Of a stretch of DNA of 64,000 nucleotides, positions 48,609 to 58,377 are shown in pieces. Location of the stretch: assembly GCA_934149305.1 (NCBI GenBank), contig CAKPEF010000007.1:13912-77911 (forward strand). The letters are read 5' to 3'. The stretch is from an uncultured Clostridia bacterium. Lineage in GTDB: Bacteria > Bacillota > Clostridia > TANB77 > UBA1234. A program made the translations under genes and the position numbers. The first letter of the stretch is position 1. Every line of letters begins with the position of its first letter. Below the pieces are notes generated by a model. The model saw only the letters and a list, made by a program, of their open reading frames with translations, made no database searches and was not told where the DNA came from.

Positions 48609-48755
48609 ATGAATTTTTTGAAAAAGACATGTGCAGTGTGCATGGTTGGTTTTGGCCTTGGGGTGCTACTTGTGTTACTACTTCCAATTACGGGGTGGAT
48701 AGTTTTAATTGGGGCAGTGCTTTTGATTTTAGGGTTAGCATGGCTATGTAGATAA
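48609..48755 (+). CDS. Small hydrophobic protein upstream of spoVM
   Basis: A 48-residue peptide with two short membrane segments (about 12-25 and 30-46) joined by PITGW. AAAGGAGGTAG precedes the ATG, and the spoVM-like gene begins 14 bases after the stop, so both are in one transcript. I recognise no named family, but small hydrophobic proteins commonly accompany spoVM in Clostridia. Too short for standard gene finding. Confidence 0.75.
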   Translation: MNFLKKTCAVCMVGFGLGVLLVLLLPITGWIVLIGAVLLILGLAWLCR

Positions 48756-48769
48756 AAGGAGGATGAAAA

Positions 48770-48859
48770 ATGAAAATCGTGGTTTATAAACCTTCAAATT
48801 TTATGAAAGGAATCTTGAGATTTTTATTTAGAGTAAAAAAGACGGAAAATAATACATAA
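48770..48859 (+). CDS. spoVM: Stage V sporulation protein SpoVM-like peptide
   Basis: A 29-residue peptide beginning MKIVVYKPSNFMKGILRFLF. This matches the SpoVM pattern MKxxxxKxPKFLxxIxRxxF: a short amphipathic helix that recognises the convex forespore membrane and anchors the SpoIVA coat basement layer. AAAGGAGG lies just upstream. The sequence is conservative in the hydrophobic/aromatic positions, although Pro9 is followed by S/N instead of K. Confidence 0.8.
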   Translation: MKIVVYKPSNFMKGILRFLFRVKKTENNT

Positions 48860-48883
48860 GAAAATTTATTGGTGAATAGTCCC

Positions 48884-49094
48884 TAAAAAGATTTATATAT
48901 GTTCGAGCAAAAAGAGTTTCATTTTTGAAGGCGAGTTCTTCACTTAGCAATATGTGATGTTCTTAGCATAAAGTCTTGTCTTTTGTAGTTTTTTGTCTTG
49001 CTCATGCTAAAGAACATCCATAGTGCTTGGTGAAGCTGTTTGAGATCTAAAAAATGAAAACTTTTTGTGAAGATAAAATATATAAATCTTTTTA
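48884..49094. repeat. About 211-bp imperfect giant hairpin
   Basis: Outer arms TAAAAAGATTTATATAT (48884) and ATATATAAATCTTTTTA (ends 49094) are complementary. Moving inward, TTTCATTTTT/AAAAAATGAAA, CTTCAC/GTGAAG and GATGTTCTTAGCAT/ATGCTAAAGAACATC also pair, leaving a loop near AAAGTCTTGTCTTTTGTAG. It is non-coding, sits between spoVM and rpmB, and may be a structured RNA or a MITE remnant. Confidence 0.75.
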
Positions 49095-49129
49095 GTAGCA
49101 AGTGGCTTTAAAAAAAAATTAAGCAAAAA

Positions 49130-49177
49130 AATAGTGCAGATAAGGAAAAATGAATTCTTCCTTATCTGCATTATTTT
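49130..49177 (-). terminator. Terminator of rpmB (bidirectional)
   Basis: Stem AATAGTGCAGATAAGGAA / TTCCTTATCTGCATTATT with flanking A- and T-runs. Confidence 0.85.
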
Positions 49178-49191
49178 TATTGCTTATTTAA

Positions 49192-49377
49192 TTAAGCTCT
49201 TTCAACTTTACCTGATTTTAAGCATCTTGAACATACAGTGATTTTTTTAGGTGTACCATCAACAACAGCTTTAACACTTCTTAAATTTGGTTTAAATGTT
49301 CTAGCTGATCTTCTGTGTGAGTGGCTTACTTGATTTAAAAAAACTTTTTCTTTTTCGCAAATTTCGCATTTTGCCAT
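49192..49377 (-). CDS. rpmB: 50S ribosomal protein L28
   Basis: A 61-residue L28 with the zinc-binding CEIC and CSRC pairs (C+ form). NQVSHSHRRSARTFKPNL is the conserved rRNA-binding segment. AAGGAGGTGC precedes the ATG. Monocistronic, divergent from recG. Confidence 0.97.
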   Translation of the reverse strand: MAKCEICEKEKVFLNQVSHSHRRSARTFKPNLRSVKAVVDGTPKKITVCSRCLKSGKVERA

Positions 49378-49419
49378 TTCAAAGCACCTCCTTATGCCTT
49401 TGTTTAATCGTTCCCTACT

Positions 49420-49448
49420 ATTCTAGCACAATACACGCATTTTGACAA
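49420..49448 (-). promoter_or_regulatory. SigmaA-type promoter of rpmB
   Basis: Minus strand: TTGTCA (49448-49443), 17 bases, TAGAAT (49425-49420). Confidence 0.75.
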
Positions 49449-49470
49449 CACATTTTTTCAAAAAATGCGA

Positions 49471-49499
49471 TTGACAAGAACAAGTGTTTATGATATTAT
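49471..49499 (+). promoter_or_regulatory. SigmaA-type promoter of recG
   Basis: Perfect TTGACA (49471-49476), 17-base spacer, TATTAT (49494-49499). Confidence 0.8.
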
Positions 49500-49563
49500 C
49501 TTCATAGTACATAAAGTATTATATTCTTTAAATAACTAAAGTCAAGTGTTTTAGGAGGTAGAA

Positions 49564-51609
49564 ATGACTTTCTTAAATCAAAGTGTTCAATATATAAAGG
49601 GTGTAGGGCCTAGCAGAGTAATGGTTTTAAATAAATTAGGCATACAAACCGTAGAAGATGTAATAAATTATTTTCCAAGAGAATATGAAGATAGAGGAAA
49701 ATTTAAAAGCATATGCGAATTGCAAAATGGTGAAGTTGCTACCATAAAGGCGGTAGTAAAATCGAATATAACTGAGAGTCGAATAAGAAAAGGAATGACA
49801 ATATATAAAACAGTTGCATCAGATGAAACAGATAGCATAATTTTAACTTGGTTCAATCAAATGTTTGTTAAAAAATCATTAAAACCATTAGAAGAATACA
49901 TTTTTTATGGCAAGGTAAATGCAGGAATAGGTAGAAAAGAAATGAGTGCACCTATTTTTGAAAGACCAGGTGAAAATAAAAATTTAGGTAAAATTGTGCC
50001 TATATATCCTTTGACTGAGGGAATCACGCAAAATGTTCTTAGAGGTATAATACAATCGGCAGTAGATATGGTAAAGGGGAATTTAGAAGAAACTTTGCCA
50101 AGTAAAGTGATAAATGATAATAATTTATGCGATATAAATTATGCAATAGAAAAAATTCATTTTCCAGTAGAACTTTCGGAATTTGAAATTGCTAGACACA
50201 GAATTGTTTTCGAAGAATTGCTTATAATGCAACTTGGGTTACTTTCAATAAAAGCAAAAGGCAAAAAAGATGAAAAAGGTATTTCTTTTGCTTCAAAAGG
50301 AGAGATTGATGAGCTTTTAAATTCTCTTCCATACAAGCTTACTGGAGCTCAAATGCGAGTTTGGAAAGAAATCGAAAAAGATATGGAAAAAGATAGACCA
50401 ATGAATAGGTTAGTGCAAGGTGATGTTGGCTCTGGAAAAACAGTAGTTGCCACTCTTGCGATGCTTAAAGCAGTAAATAATGGTTACCAAGCTGCTATGA
50501 TGGCACCTACAGCGATCTTAGCTAAGCAACATTATTTAGGTATTTCAAAGATGTTATCGCCTTTTGGAATTAGATGCGAACTGTTTACAAGTGACTTGAC
50601 AAAAAGCCAAAAAAACAAACTATTGCAATCATTAAAGGCGGGCGAAATTGATATAGCAATAGGTACACATGCACTTCTAGAAGAAAATGTAGAGTTTAAT
50701 AACTGTGGTCTTGTTATAACAGATGAACAACATAGATTTGGAGTAAGGCAAAGAGGAATTTTAACAGCAAAAGGAGAAAAAGCAGATACACTTGTTATGA
50801 CTGCAACACCAATACCAAGAACACTTGCCATAATTCTTTATGGCGATTTGGATATTTCAATAATTGATGAGCTGCCACCAGGAAGACAAAAGATTGATAC
50901 TTATGCTGTAAAAAGAAACTTAGAAGAAAGAGTGAATAACTTTGTAATAAAAGAGCTTGCAAGCGGTAGACAAGCATATATAGTTTGTCCGCTTGTTGAG
51001 GAATCAGAAAACTTTGATGCAAAATCGGTTACAGAGATGTTTGATTATTATAAAGATGTTTTTAAAGATTATAAAGTGGCAATTTTGCATGGAAAAATGA
51101 AACCAAAAGAGAAAGATGAGATAATGGCAAAATTTAAAGATGGCGAAATAAATGTGCTTATATCAACCACTGTTATTGAAGTTGGAGTAGACGTTCCAAA
51201 TGCGACAATAATGATAATTGAAAATGCAGAAAGATTTGGCTTAGCCCAACTGCATCAGCTTAGAGGAAGAGTTGGAAGAGGAAAGTTTAAATCATATTGT
51301 ATACTAAAATATGAGAGTAATTCAGAAATAGTAAAGCAAAGAATGGAAATAATGCAAAAAAGCAGTGATGGTTTCGTTATATCTGAAAAAGACTTAGAGC
51401 TTAGAGGACCAGGCGAGTTCTTCGGAACAAAGCAACATGGCATACCAGAGTTTAAAGTTGCCAATTTAATTACAGATGTGAAAATATTAAAAGAAGCTCA
51501 AGTTGTTGCAAACGATATATTAGAAGCTGACCCGATGCTTTTAAAAGAAGAGAATCAAAAAATAAAACAAAAAATAGATAAATTATTTGATACTCAAATA
51601 CAATTGTAA
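49564..51609 (+). CDS. recG: ATP-dependent DNA helicase RecG
   Basis: A 681-residue branched-DNA helicase that remodels stalled forks and Holliday junctions. N-terminal wedge/OB domain (about 60-150), helicase motif I VQGDVGSGKT (about 282-291), motif II DEQH (about 388-391, in TDEQHRFG), motif III TATPIPRT, motif VI QLRGRVGRG (about 566-574) and the C-terminal GPGEFFGTKQHG segment. AGGAGG precedes the ATG. Normal length. Confidence 0.97.
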   Translation: MTFLNQSVQYIKGVGPSRVMVLNKLGIQTVEDVINYFPREYEDRGKFKSICELQNGEVATIKAVVKSNITESRIRKGMTIYKTVASDETDSIILTWFNQMFVKKSLKPLEEYIFYGKVNAGIGRKEMSAPIFERPGENKNLGKIVPIYPLTEGITQNVLRGIIQSAVDMVKGNLEETLPSKVINDNNLCDINYAIEKIHFPVELSEFEIARHRIVFEELLIMQLGLLSIKAKGKKDEKGISFASKGEIDELLNSLPYKLTGAQMRVWKEIEKDMEKDRPMNRLVQGDVGSGKTVVATLAMLKAVNNGYQAAMMAPTAILAKQHYLGISKMLSPFGIRCELFTSDLTKSQKNKLLQSLKAGEIDIAIGTHALLEENVEFNNCGLVITDEQHRFGVRQRGILTAKGEKADTLVMTATPIPRTLAIILYGDLDISIIDELPPGRQKIDTYAVKRNLEERVNNFVIKELASGRQAYIVCPLVEESENFDAKSVTEMFDYYKDVFKDYKVAILHGKMKPKEKDEIMAKFKDGEINVLISTTVIEVGVDVPNATIMIIENAERFGLAQLHQLRGRVGRGKFKSYCILKYESNSEIVKQRMEIMQKSSDGFVISEKDLELRGPGEFFGTKQHGIPEFKVANLITDVKILKEAQVVANDILEADPMLLKEENQKIKQKIDKLFDTQIQL

Positions 51610-51631
51610 ATATGTAATTTCAACTAGTATT

Positions 51632-51668
51632 AAAGCGCAGATTTTTTAGTGAAAACCTGCGCTTTTTA
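51632..51668 (+). terminator. Terminator of recG
   Basis: Stem AAAGCGCAG / CTGCGCTTT with TTT. Confidence 0.8.
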
Positions 51669-51718
51669 GGCCTACAAACTTGCCGTATCAATTAAAATCA
51701 ACTACTTAACTACAAAAG

Positions 51719-51877
51719 CTATTCTGCTTTTATATAAGAACCACAACAAGTTTCATCTTCTGGTGATCCATTTTTGCAACAAGCACAAGGTGCTACTTGA
51801 ATTGCTGAAAGTGTACATTTATGCATATCTGGTGCATTAAATTTACAACTACATACTGAACAATTTATTTTAGACAA
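51719..51877 (-). CDS. DUF1540 domain small Cys-rich protein
   Basis: A 52-residue protein (TTG start at 51877, GGAGTG upstream on the minus strand) with the DUF1540 pattern INCSVCSCKFN...CTLSAIQV...ETCCGSY. It has nine Cys, likely binding metal. Members are common and abundant in sporulating Clostridia; the function is unknown. Below the size of usual gene finding. Confidence 0.82.
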   Translation of the reverse strand: MSKINCSVCSCKFNAPDMHKCTLSAIQVAPCACCKNGSPEDETCCGSYIKAE

Positions 51878-52003
51878 TTTAAATCACTCCATAAAAAAAG
51901 ATTGTACTTTTGGTACAACCTTATTATGTGCGGTTTCAAGTTTTATATAATAGGAAAAATATACTTTTAAAATTTTTTTCACTCTTATGTATATTTTAAA
52001 TAA

Positions 52004-53320
52004 CTAGTCAATCCAAACAATATTTGTATCTTTGATTTTGTAGTAAATTTTAAACCATTGCTCATGGTATGGGCTATTATATGGCATAGACCAACCGTAC
52101 TTTTCATCTTCTAATTTTTTTAGGTATAAAGTATTAGTATTATTTGATAGTTTGTACTCATTTATTGCCAATATATTCTGATTTTGAATATTATTCGAAA
52201 TTTTATATTTTTTGTAAATGCCATAAATATTTATTAAAGAAACAATTATAAGTATTCCATAAAAAGAGATTGATATACCATGTAAAACTTTTTGTGATTT
52301 AAATGAAATTTTTGAAAACATAAATCCTGTAAACAGCATTAGCATAAATGCTATAAATATTGTGTTGCGCTCCCCATAAACAGGCGAAACAAACATCATA
52401 ATTTGTGAACCTGTTCCCAGTATAAATATTGCTATCAACAAGAAAATGTCATCACTCGTAATTTTAGATCTTTTTCCCTTAAACAAGAAAAATGATATTA
52501 CTGAAATCATTGCGACAATTATGTGATAAGCATATTCAGGTGCATAGTCCTTAATTAAGAATAATAAATTGCTTTTAATAGTTTCAAAAATAGACACATT
52601 TTCATCTGTTTCTAATCCAATTCGTATAAACTGCGATGGCGCGAATATAACTGTTGCCATACCTAAAAAAGATATAGATAATAAAATTAAAATGTTTTTA
52701 GTTTTATATTTTTCGCTTTTAATAAGCGTATAAAAAAGTAGTAATAAAGTTAAATCAAAAGCCATCATAGCGGCTTGTTCTACAGTTGCTGCAGTAAAGA
52801 ATGCTAGTATTGCTAATAAAATTTGATTTCCTTTAAAATCATTTTTGAAATTTTTAAATAAAACATACATATACCAAAGAAGCATAAAACACGGATACAC
52901 ATAATTAAAAGAGCCGGTAATCCAATAAACACTTTGCCTAATAACCCAAATGTTTAACATTAGTATTCCAAATAAAAATGTGATTATTGTTTTTAGGCAG
53001 AAGGATTCGTTGTTATTATTAAATAGAGCAACTATTTTACTTGACATATAAGCAATCATGGTTAGCAAGAATGAATTAAAGATAGCCCAAACAAAGTGTG
53101 GCATTGCTAAAAATAAAGTATCCAAAATATGAACTATTGCGCGACCATTTGCTTCTTGGTAATGATTTAAGTGCATTGACCAAAAATCTTCTCTAGTGAA
53201 TGTGGCATAATAGTAGTCATCACCGAATAAACCTATTTGCATATTAACAGTCAGTGTAGTTAAAAATAACATAAATAGAAAAATATAAGACAAGTATTTT
53301 TTAAATTTCATTTTTATCAA
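52004..53320 (-). CDS. Multi-pass membrane protein, DUF6056/GT-C-like
   Basis: A 438-residue protein with about 10 membrane segments. After the first there is an exterior loop FGDDYYYATFTREDFWSMH...NGRAIVHIL, a pattern typical of DUF6056 and related GT-C-like proteins (DD following the first helix). It is likely to act on surface polysaccharide or lipid-linked sugars. It is divergent from the GT2 gene at 53462, a possible donor supplier. Family name tentative. Confidence 0.6.
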   Translation of the reverse strand: MIKMKFKKYLSYIFLFMLFLTTLTVNMQIGLFGDDYYYATFTREDFWSMHLNHYQEANGRAIVHILDTLFLAMPHFVWAIFNSFLLTMIAYMSSKIVALFNNNNESFCLKTIITFLFGILMLNIWVIRQSVYWITGSFNYVYPCFMLLWYMYVLFKNFKNDFKGNQILLAILAFFTAATVEQAAMMAFDLTLLLLFYTLIKSEKYKTKNILILLSISFLGMATVIFAPSQFIRIGLETDENVSIFETIKSNLLFLIKDYAPEYAYHIIVAMISVISFFLFKGKRSKITSDDIFLLIAIFILGTGSQIMMFVSPVYGERNTIFIAFMLMLFTGFMFSKISFKSQKVLHGISISFYGILIIVSLINIYGIYKKYKISNNIQNQNILAINEYKLSNNTNTLYLKKLEDEKYGWSMPYNSPYHEQWFKIYYKIKDTNIVWID

Positions 53321-53356
53321 CTCCTTTTTATGGAATATACTTAGGATATTTATTTT

Positions 53357-53398
53357 TGTAGCACTATCTTAAAACCTACATGTAGCACTATCTTAAAA
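53357..53398. repeat. 18-bp direct repeat in the divergent promoter region
   Basis: TGTAGCACTATCTTAAAA occurs at 53357-53374 and 53381-53398 (24-base period), just upstream of the 53410 promoter. Confidence 0.7.
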
Positions 53399-53409
53399 TC
53401 TGTATTTTC

Positions 53410-53437
53410 TTGACAAAAACAAGTGGTAGTATATAAT
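53410..53437 (+). promoter_or_regulatory. SigmaA-type promoter of the GT2 gene
   Basis: Perfect TTGACA, 16-base spacer, perfect TATAAT, 24 bases before the start codon. Confidence 0.8.
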
Positions 53438-53461
53438 TATTGTAGATATGGAGGGATTGCG

Positions 53462-54373
53462 ATGATATCAATAGTTATACCAGCGTACAATGAAGAAAAA
53501 ACTTTGTACCACAATATTCATGAAATAATGAACCAAATAAAGCAAATCGATTTTGAAATTATTCTTGTAGATGACGGCTCTAAAGATAATACGTGGAATA
53601 TTATAACATCGCTTGCTGGCGAATGCAGTAGAATAAAGGGAGTAAAATTTTCGAGAAATTTTGGAAAAGAAGCTGCGCTTCTTGCTGGGCTTGAAGCATC
53701 AAGTGGCGATGCAGTTATACCAATGGATTCGGATTTGCAAGATCCTCCTAAGTATATAGAAACAATGGTTGCAAAATGGCAAGAGGGATATAAGGTTGTT
53801 GAGTGCGTCAGTGAAAAAAGACCTAAAGAAAGTCTAATATATAAAATGTGTGCTAATATTTTTTACAAAACATTAGAAAAATTAACTGGCGTAGATATGG
53901 TAAATGCTAGAGATTATAGGTTATTAGATAGAGTCGTAGTAAATGAGATTTTAAAACTAAATGATGCAGGATTATTCTTTAAGGGAATGGCGAACTGGGT
54001 AGGCTTCAAAAAAACAAAAATAATGGTTGAAACAGATACAAGAAAAGGCGATACAACAAAGTTCAATTTTAAATCGCTTACAAAACTTGCTTTAAATGCT
54101 ATAACTTCGTTTTCGACTTTTCCACTTACAATTCCAGTAAAGATGGGCATAATAAGCTTCTTGTGCGGCTTGCTTTTATTGATAGTATCATTCTTTGCTA
54201 AAAACACGAAGATTTTTGCAAATGCATATTTGCTAATAGGTGCATTAGAATTATTCATAGGTACAATGATATTATTTAGTTTAGGAGTGATAGGTTTATA
54301 TATCGGCAAAATATATGAACAAACAAAAGGAAGACCCAAATATATAATAGAAGAAAAATGTGGCAAAGAATAG
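53462..54373 (+). CDS. GT2 glycosyltransferase (GtrB/DPM1-like), second copy
   Basis: A 303-residue paralogue of the 15958 gene: VIPAYNEEKT (residues 5-14), DDGSKDNT, FSRNFGKEAA, DSDLQDPP (about 93-100), and two C-terminal membrane segments (about 222-245 and 255-285). Expected to make a polyprenyl-phosphate sugar. ATG 53462 follows GGAGGG; the upstream in-frame start at 53423 would overlap the -10 box and is rejected. Confidence 0.9.
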   Translation: MISIVIPAYNEEKTLYHNIHEIMNQIKQIDFEIILVDDGSKDNTWNIITSLAGECSRIKGVKFSRNFGKEAALLAGLEASSGDAVIPMDSDLQDPPKYIETMVAKWQEGYKVVECVSEKRPKESLIYKMCANIFYKTLEKLTGVDMVNARDYRLLDRVVVNEILKLNDAGLFFKGMANWVGFKKTKIMVETDTRKGDTTKFNFKSLTKLALNAITSFSTFPLTIPVKMGIISFLCGLLLLIVSFFAKNTKIFANAYLLIGALELFIGTMILFSLGVIGLYIGKIYEQTKGRPKYIIEEKCGKE

Positions 54374-54379
54374 ATTGGA

Positions 54380-54530
54380 TTCTTGTGATAACTAAATGTA
54401 TACATCAAATTTTAAAAAAACAGCATGTATATATGTAGCCTAAGCTTAAGTGTGCTCCATAAAAAACTAATTGAAAACAGTATATCATGCAATAATTTAG
54501 ATTAAGCATACACCATAAAAACCATAAAAG
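54380..54530. repeat. Palindromic element upstream of the prepilin-like gene
   Basis: Core at 54435-54461 (CCTAAGCTTAAGTGTGCTCC) in the GTATACATCAAATTTTA backbone. A degraded second copy (TTAGATTAAGCATACACCATAAAAA) may lie at 54497-54521. Confidence 0.75.
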
Positions 54531-54541
54531 GAGAAAAACAT

Positions 54542-55766
54542 ATGAAAAATAATAAAGGTATTTCTTTGATAGCTTTGTTGGTAACTATAATTGTAATTAT
54601 AATAATGTCATCAATAACCATATATAATGGTTCAAACATGATAAAAGATGCCAGAAAAAAATCATCTGAAGATAGACTAAAAACTATATGTAGTGCAATA
54701 CTAAAAGATGATACTTTTTTAGATTTTAGCGGAGATAGCGAAATTACACTAAATGAATCAGATTTTGATTATATGGATTTACTAAAATATTATGATACAG
54801 ATTATACATTTTTAGTAAAAAAAGAAGAAGCTGTATCAGAAAATCAAAAACAAATAAAATATACTCTTGAAATGCAAAAAAATAGTGATGCAAATGAAAA
54901 ATATTCGTATTCGTTTAATTATGTGCTATCAAATGAAAAGTATAATTATAATGTAAGTTTCGATGAAGAAAATGGTGTAAACAGACCGATTGTGATAGAT
55001 GGAATGGTGGCATTAAAATCTGGCGAAGGAGCAGAAGAAACAATAGTAAACGATATTTATAAAGAAAAATGGTATAGCTATAAAAAGGCAGCTCCAAACT
55101 TTGCAAAAGTAAAATACCAAGGTAAAATTTATGTTTGGATACCACGTTTTGCATATAGTATACAGAAATTTTACGAAGGAAGAGAAGTAAGTGATGTTCC
55201 ATCTTCGGCTATAAGTATAGTATTTTTAAGAGAAAATGGCAATTACATGACAAATGACGAGGTAATACCGGGTGAGTATAAGGTACATCCTGCTTTTACC
55301 AAAGATGATGTAGAATATTCTGGAATATGGATAGAAAAAGAAGCAATAAATGTAGTAGATTCAATAAATTCACCACTATATGAGGCAGGAGCTGAATTCA
55401 ACTTACATTTGATGACTAATATGGAATGCGGTGCAGCAATATATTTGTCATATGCACTTAATTGCGATAATCAAATTGTTTTTGATAAAAGCGAATATGT
55501 GGCGGCTTGCTTATCAAACGGAATCGGAAAGTTTGCTTCAAGCGATGGCTTTGTTACAGTTTATGCATTAGAAGATGGCACAATAAATACAAAACGGAAT
55601 ATATGGAGATGCAATTTCAGAAACACCATGGAATAGATACGCAGGAGATAATCCTACAGAAGAAAAACCATTCATAATAAGAAAATTTGCTTCGGGATTA
55701 TTTGATTTTTCAAACTCAGATGGAACAGATGCTGCATACACAAGAGGTGTTATTACAACAAAATAA
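54542..55766 (+). CDS. Type IV prepilin-like secreted protein, needs a +1 frameshift at CGG
   Basis: The N-terminus has a class III/pseudopilin signal, KGISLIALLVTIIVIIIMSSIT, preceded by MKNN, as in prepilin peptidase substrates. The C-terminal part has the VWIPRFAYS motif found in many gut Firmicutes prepilin-like proteins, then GIWIEKEA. The first frame stops at 55636. The in-frame CGG at 55595-55597 read with a +1 shift gives GIYGDAISETPWN and continues to 55766 through FIIRKFASGLFDF, typical of the C-terminal end of this group. The shifted product has about 407 residues. AAAGGAGAAAA precedes the ATG. Confidence 0.78.
55595..55598 (+). other. Candidate +1 recoding site CGGA (prepilin-like gene)
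   Basis: The zero-frame codons are AAA CGG AAT. The continuing frame is AAA (C) GGA ATA TAT. Confidence 0.7.
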
Positions 55767-55770
55767 TATT

Positions 55771-55816
55771 AAAAACTAGCATTATAATGCAAATTTGCAA
55801 AATAACGCTAGTTTTT
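55771..55816 (+). terminator. Terminator after the prepilin-like gene
   Basis: Stem AAAAACTAGC / GCTAGTTTTTT with inner GCAAA/TTTGC. It lies just after the frameshifted stop (55766), which supports the longer reading frame. Confidence 0.8.
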
Positions 55817-55828
55817 TGCTTTGCTTGG

Positions 55829-55857
55829 TTTACAAAATCGCCTTTTTGATGTATTAT
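55829..55857 (+). promoter_or_regulatory. SigmaA-type promoter of lepA
   Basis: TTTACA, 17 bases, TATTAT. Confidence 0.65.
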
Positions 55858-55894
55858 TATAGCTGAAATTATTAGAATTTGGGAGGTTTTTATT

Positions 55895-57706
55895 TTGTCA
55901 GATGAACAAAAGAATATACGTAACTTTTGTATTATAGCACATATAGACCATGGAAAATCTACACTTGCTGATAGACTAATCGAGCTTACAGGTGTTTTGA
56001 CAAAGCGTGAAATGCAAGAACAAGTATTAGATAATATGGAATTAGAGAGAGAACGTGGCATAACAATTAAACTTCAATCTGTTAGAACTGTCTATAAAGC
56101 AAAAGATGGAGAAGAATATATACTAAATTTAATAGATACACCGGGACATGTTGACTTTACTTATGAAGTTTCAAGAAGTTTGGCAGCTTGTGAAGGAGCA
56201 ATACTAGTTGTTGATGCCTCTCAAGGCGTTGAAGCACAAACACTTGCCAATGTTTATTTGGCACTTGATAATAATCTTGAGATTGTACCAGTTATAAATA
56301 AAATCGACTTGCCAAGTGCAAATCCTGAAATGGTAATAGAAGAAATAGAAAATGTTATAGGAGTTGAAGCTCATAGTGCTCCAAGGATTTCAGCAAAAAC
56401 TGGTTTAAATGTAGAAGAAGTATTAGAAGCGATTGTAAATAATATTCCAGCACCGAGTGGAGATCCAAAAGCACCAACAAAGGCTTTAATTTTTGACTCA
56501 TATTATGATAATTACAAAGGGGCAGTTGCATTTGTAAGAGTAAAAGATGGAAGCATAAAAGTTGGTGATGAGATTGATTTCATGGCTACAGGAAAATCAT
56601 ATATAGTATCAGAAGTTGGATATTTTGGTGCTGGCACATACATACCAACAAACGAACTAAAAACAGGCGAAGTTGGATATGTTGCGGCTAGCATAAAAAA
56701 TGTATCAGACATTCATGTTGGTGATACAATAACATTAAAAGAAAACAAAGCCAAAGAACCACTGCCAGGCTACAAAAAGGTTACACCAATGGTTTATTGC
56801 GGAATATATCCTGCAGATGGAAGTGATTATGAAAATTTAAAAGTGGCACTTGAAAAACTATCTTTAAATGATGCTTCACTTTTCTGGGAGCCTGAAACAT
56901 CAGTAGCTCTTGGATTTGGATTTAGATGTGGATTCTTAGGATTACTACACATGGAGATAATTCAAGAAAGAATTGATAGAGAATATGACTTAAATGTAAT
57001 TACTACAGCACCTAGCGTTATATATAAAGTTACAAAAACAGATGGAACAAAATTTGATTTATATAATCCAACGGATTTACCTGCTACACAAGAAATTTCC
57101 TATATCGAAGAACCGATTGTAAAAGCAGATATAATGCTTCCAAAAGAATATGTTGGAAATGTTATGGAACTATGCCAAGATAGGCGTGGTGTGTATAAAG
57201 ACATGCAGTATATGGATGCATCAAGAGTAATACTAAAATATGAGCTTCCATTAAATGAAATAATATATGATTTCTTTGATGCACTTAAATCTAGAACAAA
57301 AGGCTATGCTTCATTCGATTATGAAATTATTGGTTATAACAAATCAGATTTGGTTAAACTAGATATAATGCTAAACGGCGATGTAATAGATGCATTTTCA
57401 CTTATTGTGCATAAAGACAAAGCATATGCAAGAGGCAGAAAAATGGCAGAAAAGTTAAAAACAGCAATTCCAAGACAAATGTTTGAAATTCCTATTCAAG
57501 CAGCAATTGGCGGAAAAGTAATAGCAAGAGAGACTATTTCTGCAATGAGAAAAGATGTATTGGCAAAATGTTATGGTGGAGATATAACACGTAAGAAAAA
57601 GCTTTTAGAGAAACAAAAAGAAGGAAAGAAAAAGATGAAGAGTTTTGGAACAGTTGATGTACCTCAAGAAGCATTTATGTCAATATTAAAACTAGATGAT
57701 GAATAA
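55895..57706 (+). CDS. lepA: Elongation factor 4 (LepA)
   Basis: A 603-residue translational GTPase. G1 AHIDHGKST (about 14-22), G2 ERGIT, G3 DTPGHVDF (about 83-90), G4 NKIDLP (about 137-142), then domains II, III, V and the LepA-specific C-terminal domain ending in [17 protein letters not shown]. Thought to act on stalled or mis-translocated ribosomes. TTG start with GGGAGG 8 bases upstream. Confidence 0.97.
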   Translation: MSDEQKNIRNFCIIAHIDHGKSTLADRLIELTGVLTKREMQEQVLDNMELERERGITIKLQSVRTVYKAKDGEEYILNLIDTPGHVDFTYEVSRSLAACEGAILVVDASQGVEAQTLANVYLALDNNLEIVPVINKIDLPSANPEMVIEEIENVIGVEAHSAPRISAKTGLNVEEVLEAIVNNIPAPSGDPKAPTKALIFDSYYDNYKGAVAFVRVKDGSIKVGDEIDFMATGKSYIVSEVGYFGAGTYIPTNELKTGEVGYVAASIKNVSDIHVGDTITLKENKAKEPLPGYKKVTPMVYCGIYPADGSDYENLKVALEKLSLNDASLFWEPETSVALGFGFRCGFLGLLHMEIIQERIDREYDLNVITTAPSVIYKVTKTDGTKFDLYNPTDLPATQEISYIEEPIVKADIMLPKEYVGNVMELCQDRRGVYKDMQYMDASRVILKYELPLNEIIYDFFDALKSRTKGYASFDYEIIGYNKSDLVKLDIMLNGDVIDAFSLIVHKDKAYARGRKMAEKLKTAIPRQMFEIPIQAAIGGKVIARETISAMRKDVLAKCYGGDITRKKKLLEKQKEGKKKMKSFGTVDVPQEAFMSILKLDDE

Positions 57707-57724
57707 GGAGAGTTGATAATATTG

Positions 57725-58354
57725 ATGTCAATGACACATGCACTTTACGCAAAACATGTGGCGGAACATATTTTTTTAGTGTATGGTGTAAAACTAAAGA
57801 GATACAGCTTAATATACGGAGCGATAAAACCAGATGCATCAACAATATTTGCAAAATATCCGCATTATATAAATCTTTCGCTAGATAATTTGTGCGAAAC
57901 GGTTGATGACCTTATAGAAACAATAGAGGGAAGAAACGAACTTGAAACTAGGGCATTTGCAAGAGAATTAGGAGTCGTTCTTCATTACATTGCAGACTAT
58001 TTTTGCAGAGTTCATAATGATGTGAATGGAATAAAGCATCCTAAAAATTTTAGGCATATATGGTATGAACAAGGCTTGCAAAGAGCAATAAAAAAATATG
58101 AACTTGAAGCACTTAGAGAAGAAGTTACAAATGATTTAGACTATGATATAAAAAAGATAGACATGATATCTTTTAAAGACTATATCATATACAAACATAA
58201 CAGATATATGAAAGAAACAGGCAAAATGTACATGAAAGATAACAATAAAAAGAGAAAGAAAACAGACATAGTTTATTCATATAAAATGGAACTACTTATT
58301 TCATCATATATTGTTAAGAAAATATTAGATAAAACAAAGTTGTTGGGAAGATAA
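57725..58354 (+). CDS. Zinc-dependent phospholipase C-like protein
   Basis: About 209 residues with scattered His/Asp of the zinc_dep_PLPC/S1-P1 fold: MTHALYAKHVAEHI near the start, GAIKPDAS (about 33-40), LGVVLHYIADYFCRVHND (about 84-101) and HPKNFRHIWYE. There is no signal peptide, so a cytoplasmic hydrolase role is possible. Starts at TTG 57713, TTG 57722 or ATG 57725 are all in frame; ATG is chosen, but AAGGAG spacing favours 57722. It lies in the lepA operon, followed 23 bases later by rlmB. Confidence 0.7.
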   Translation: MSMTHALYAKHVAEHIFLVYGVKLKRYSLIYGAIKPDASTIFAKYPHYINLSLDNLCETVDDLIETIEGRNELETRAFARELGVVLHYIADYFCRVHNDVNGIKHPKNFRHIWYEQGLQRAIKKYELEALREEVTNDLDYDIKKIDMISFKDYIIYKHNRYMKETGKMYMKDNNKKRKKTDIVYSYKMELLISSYIVKKILDKTKLLGR

Positions 58355-58377
58355 CTAAACAAAGAAAGGAATTTAAA

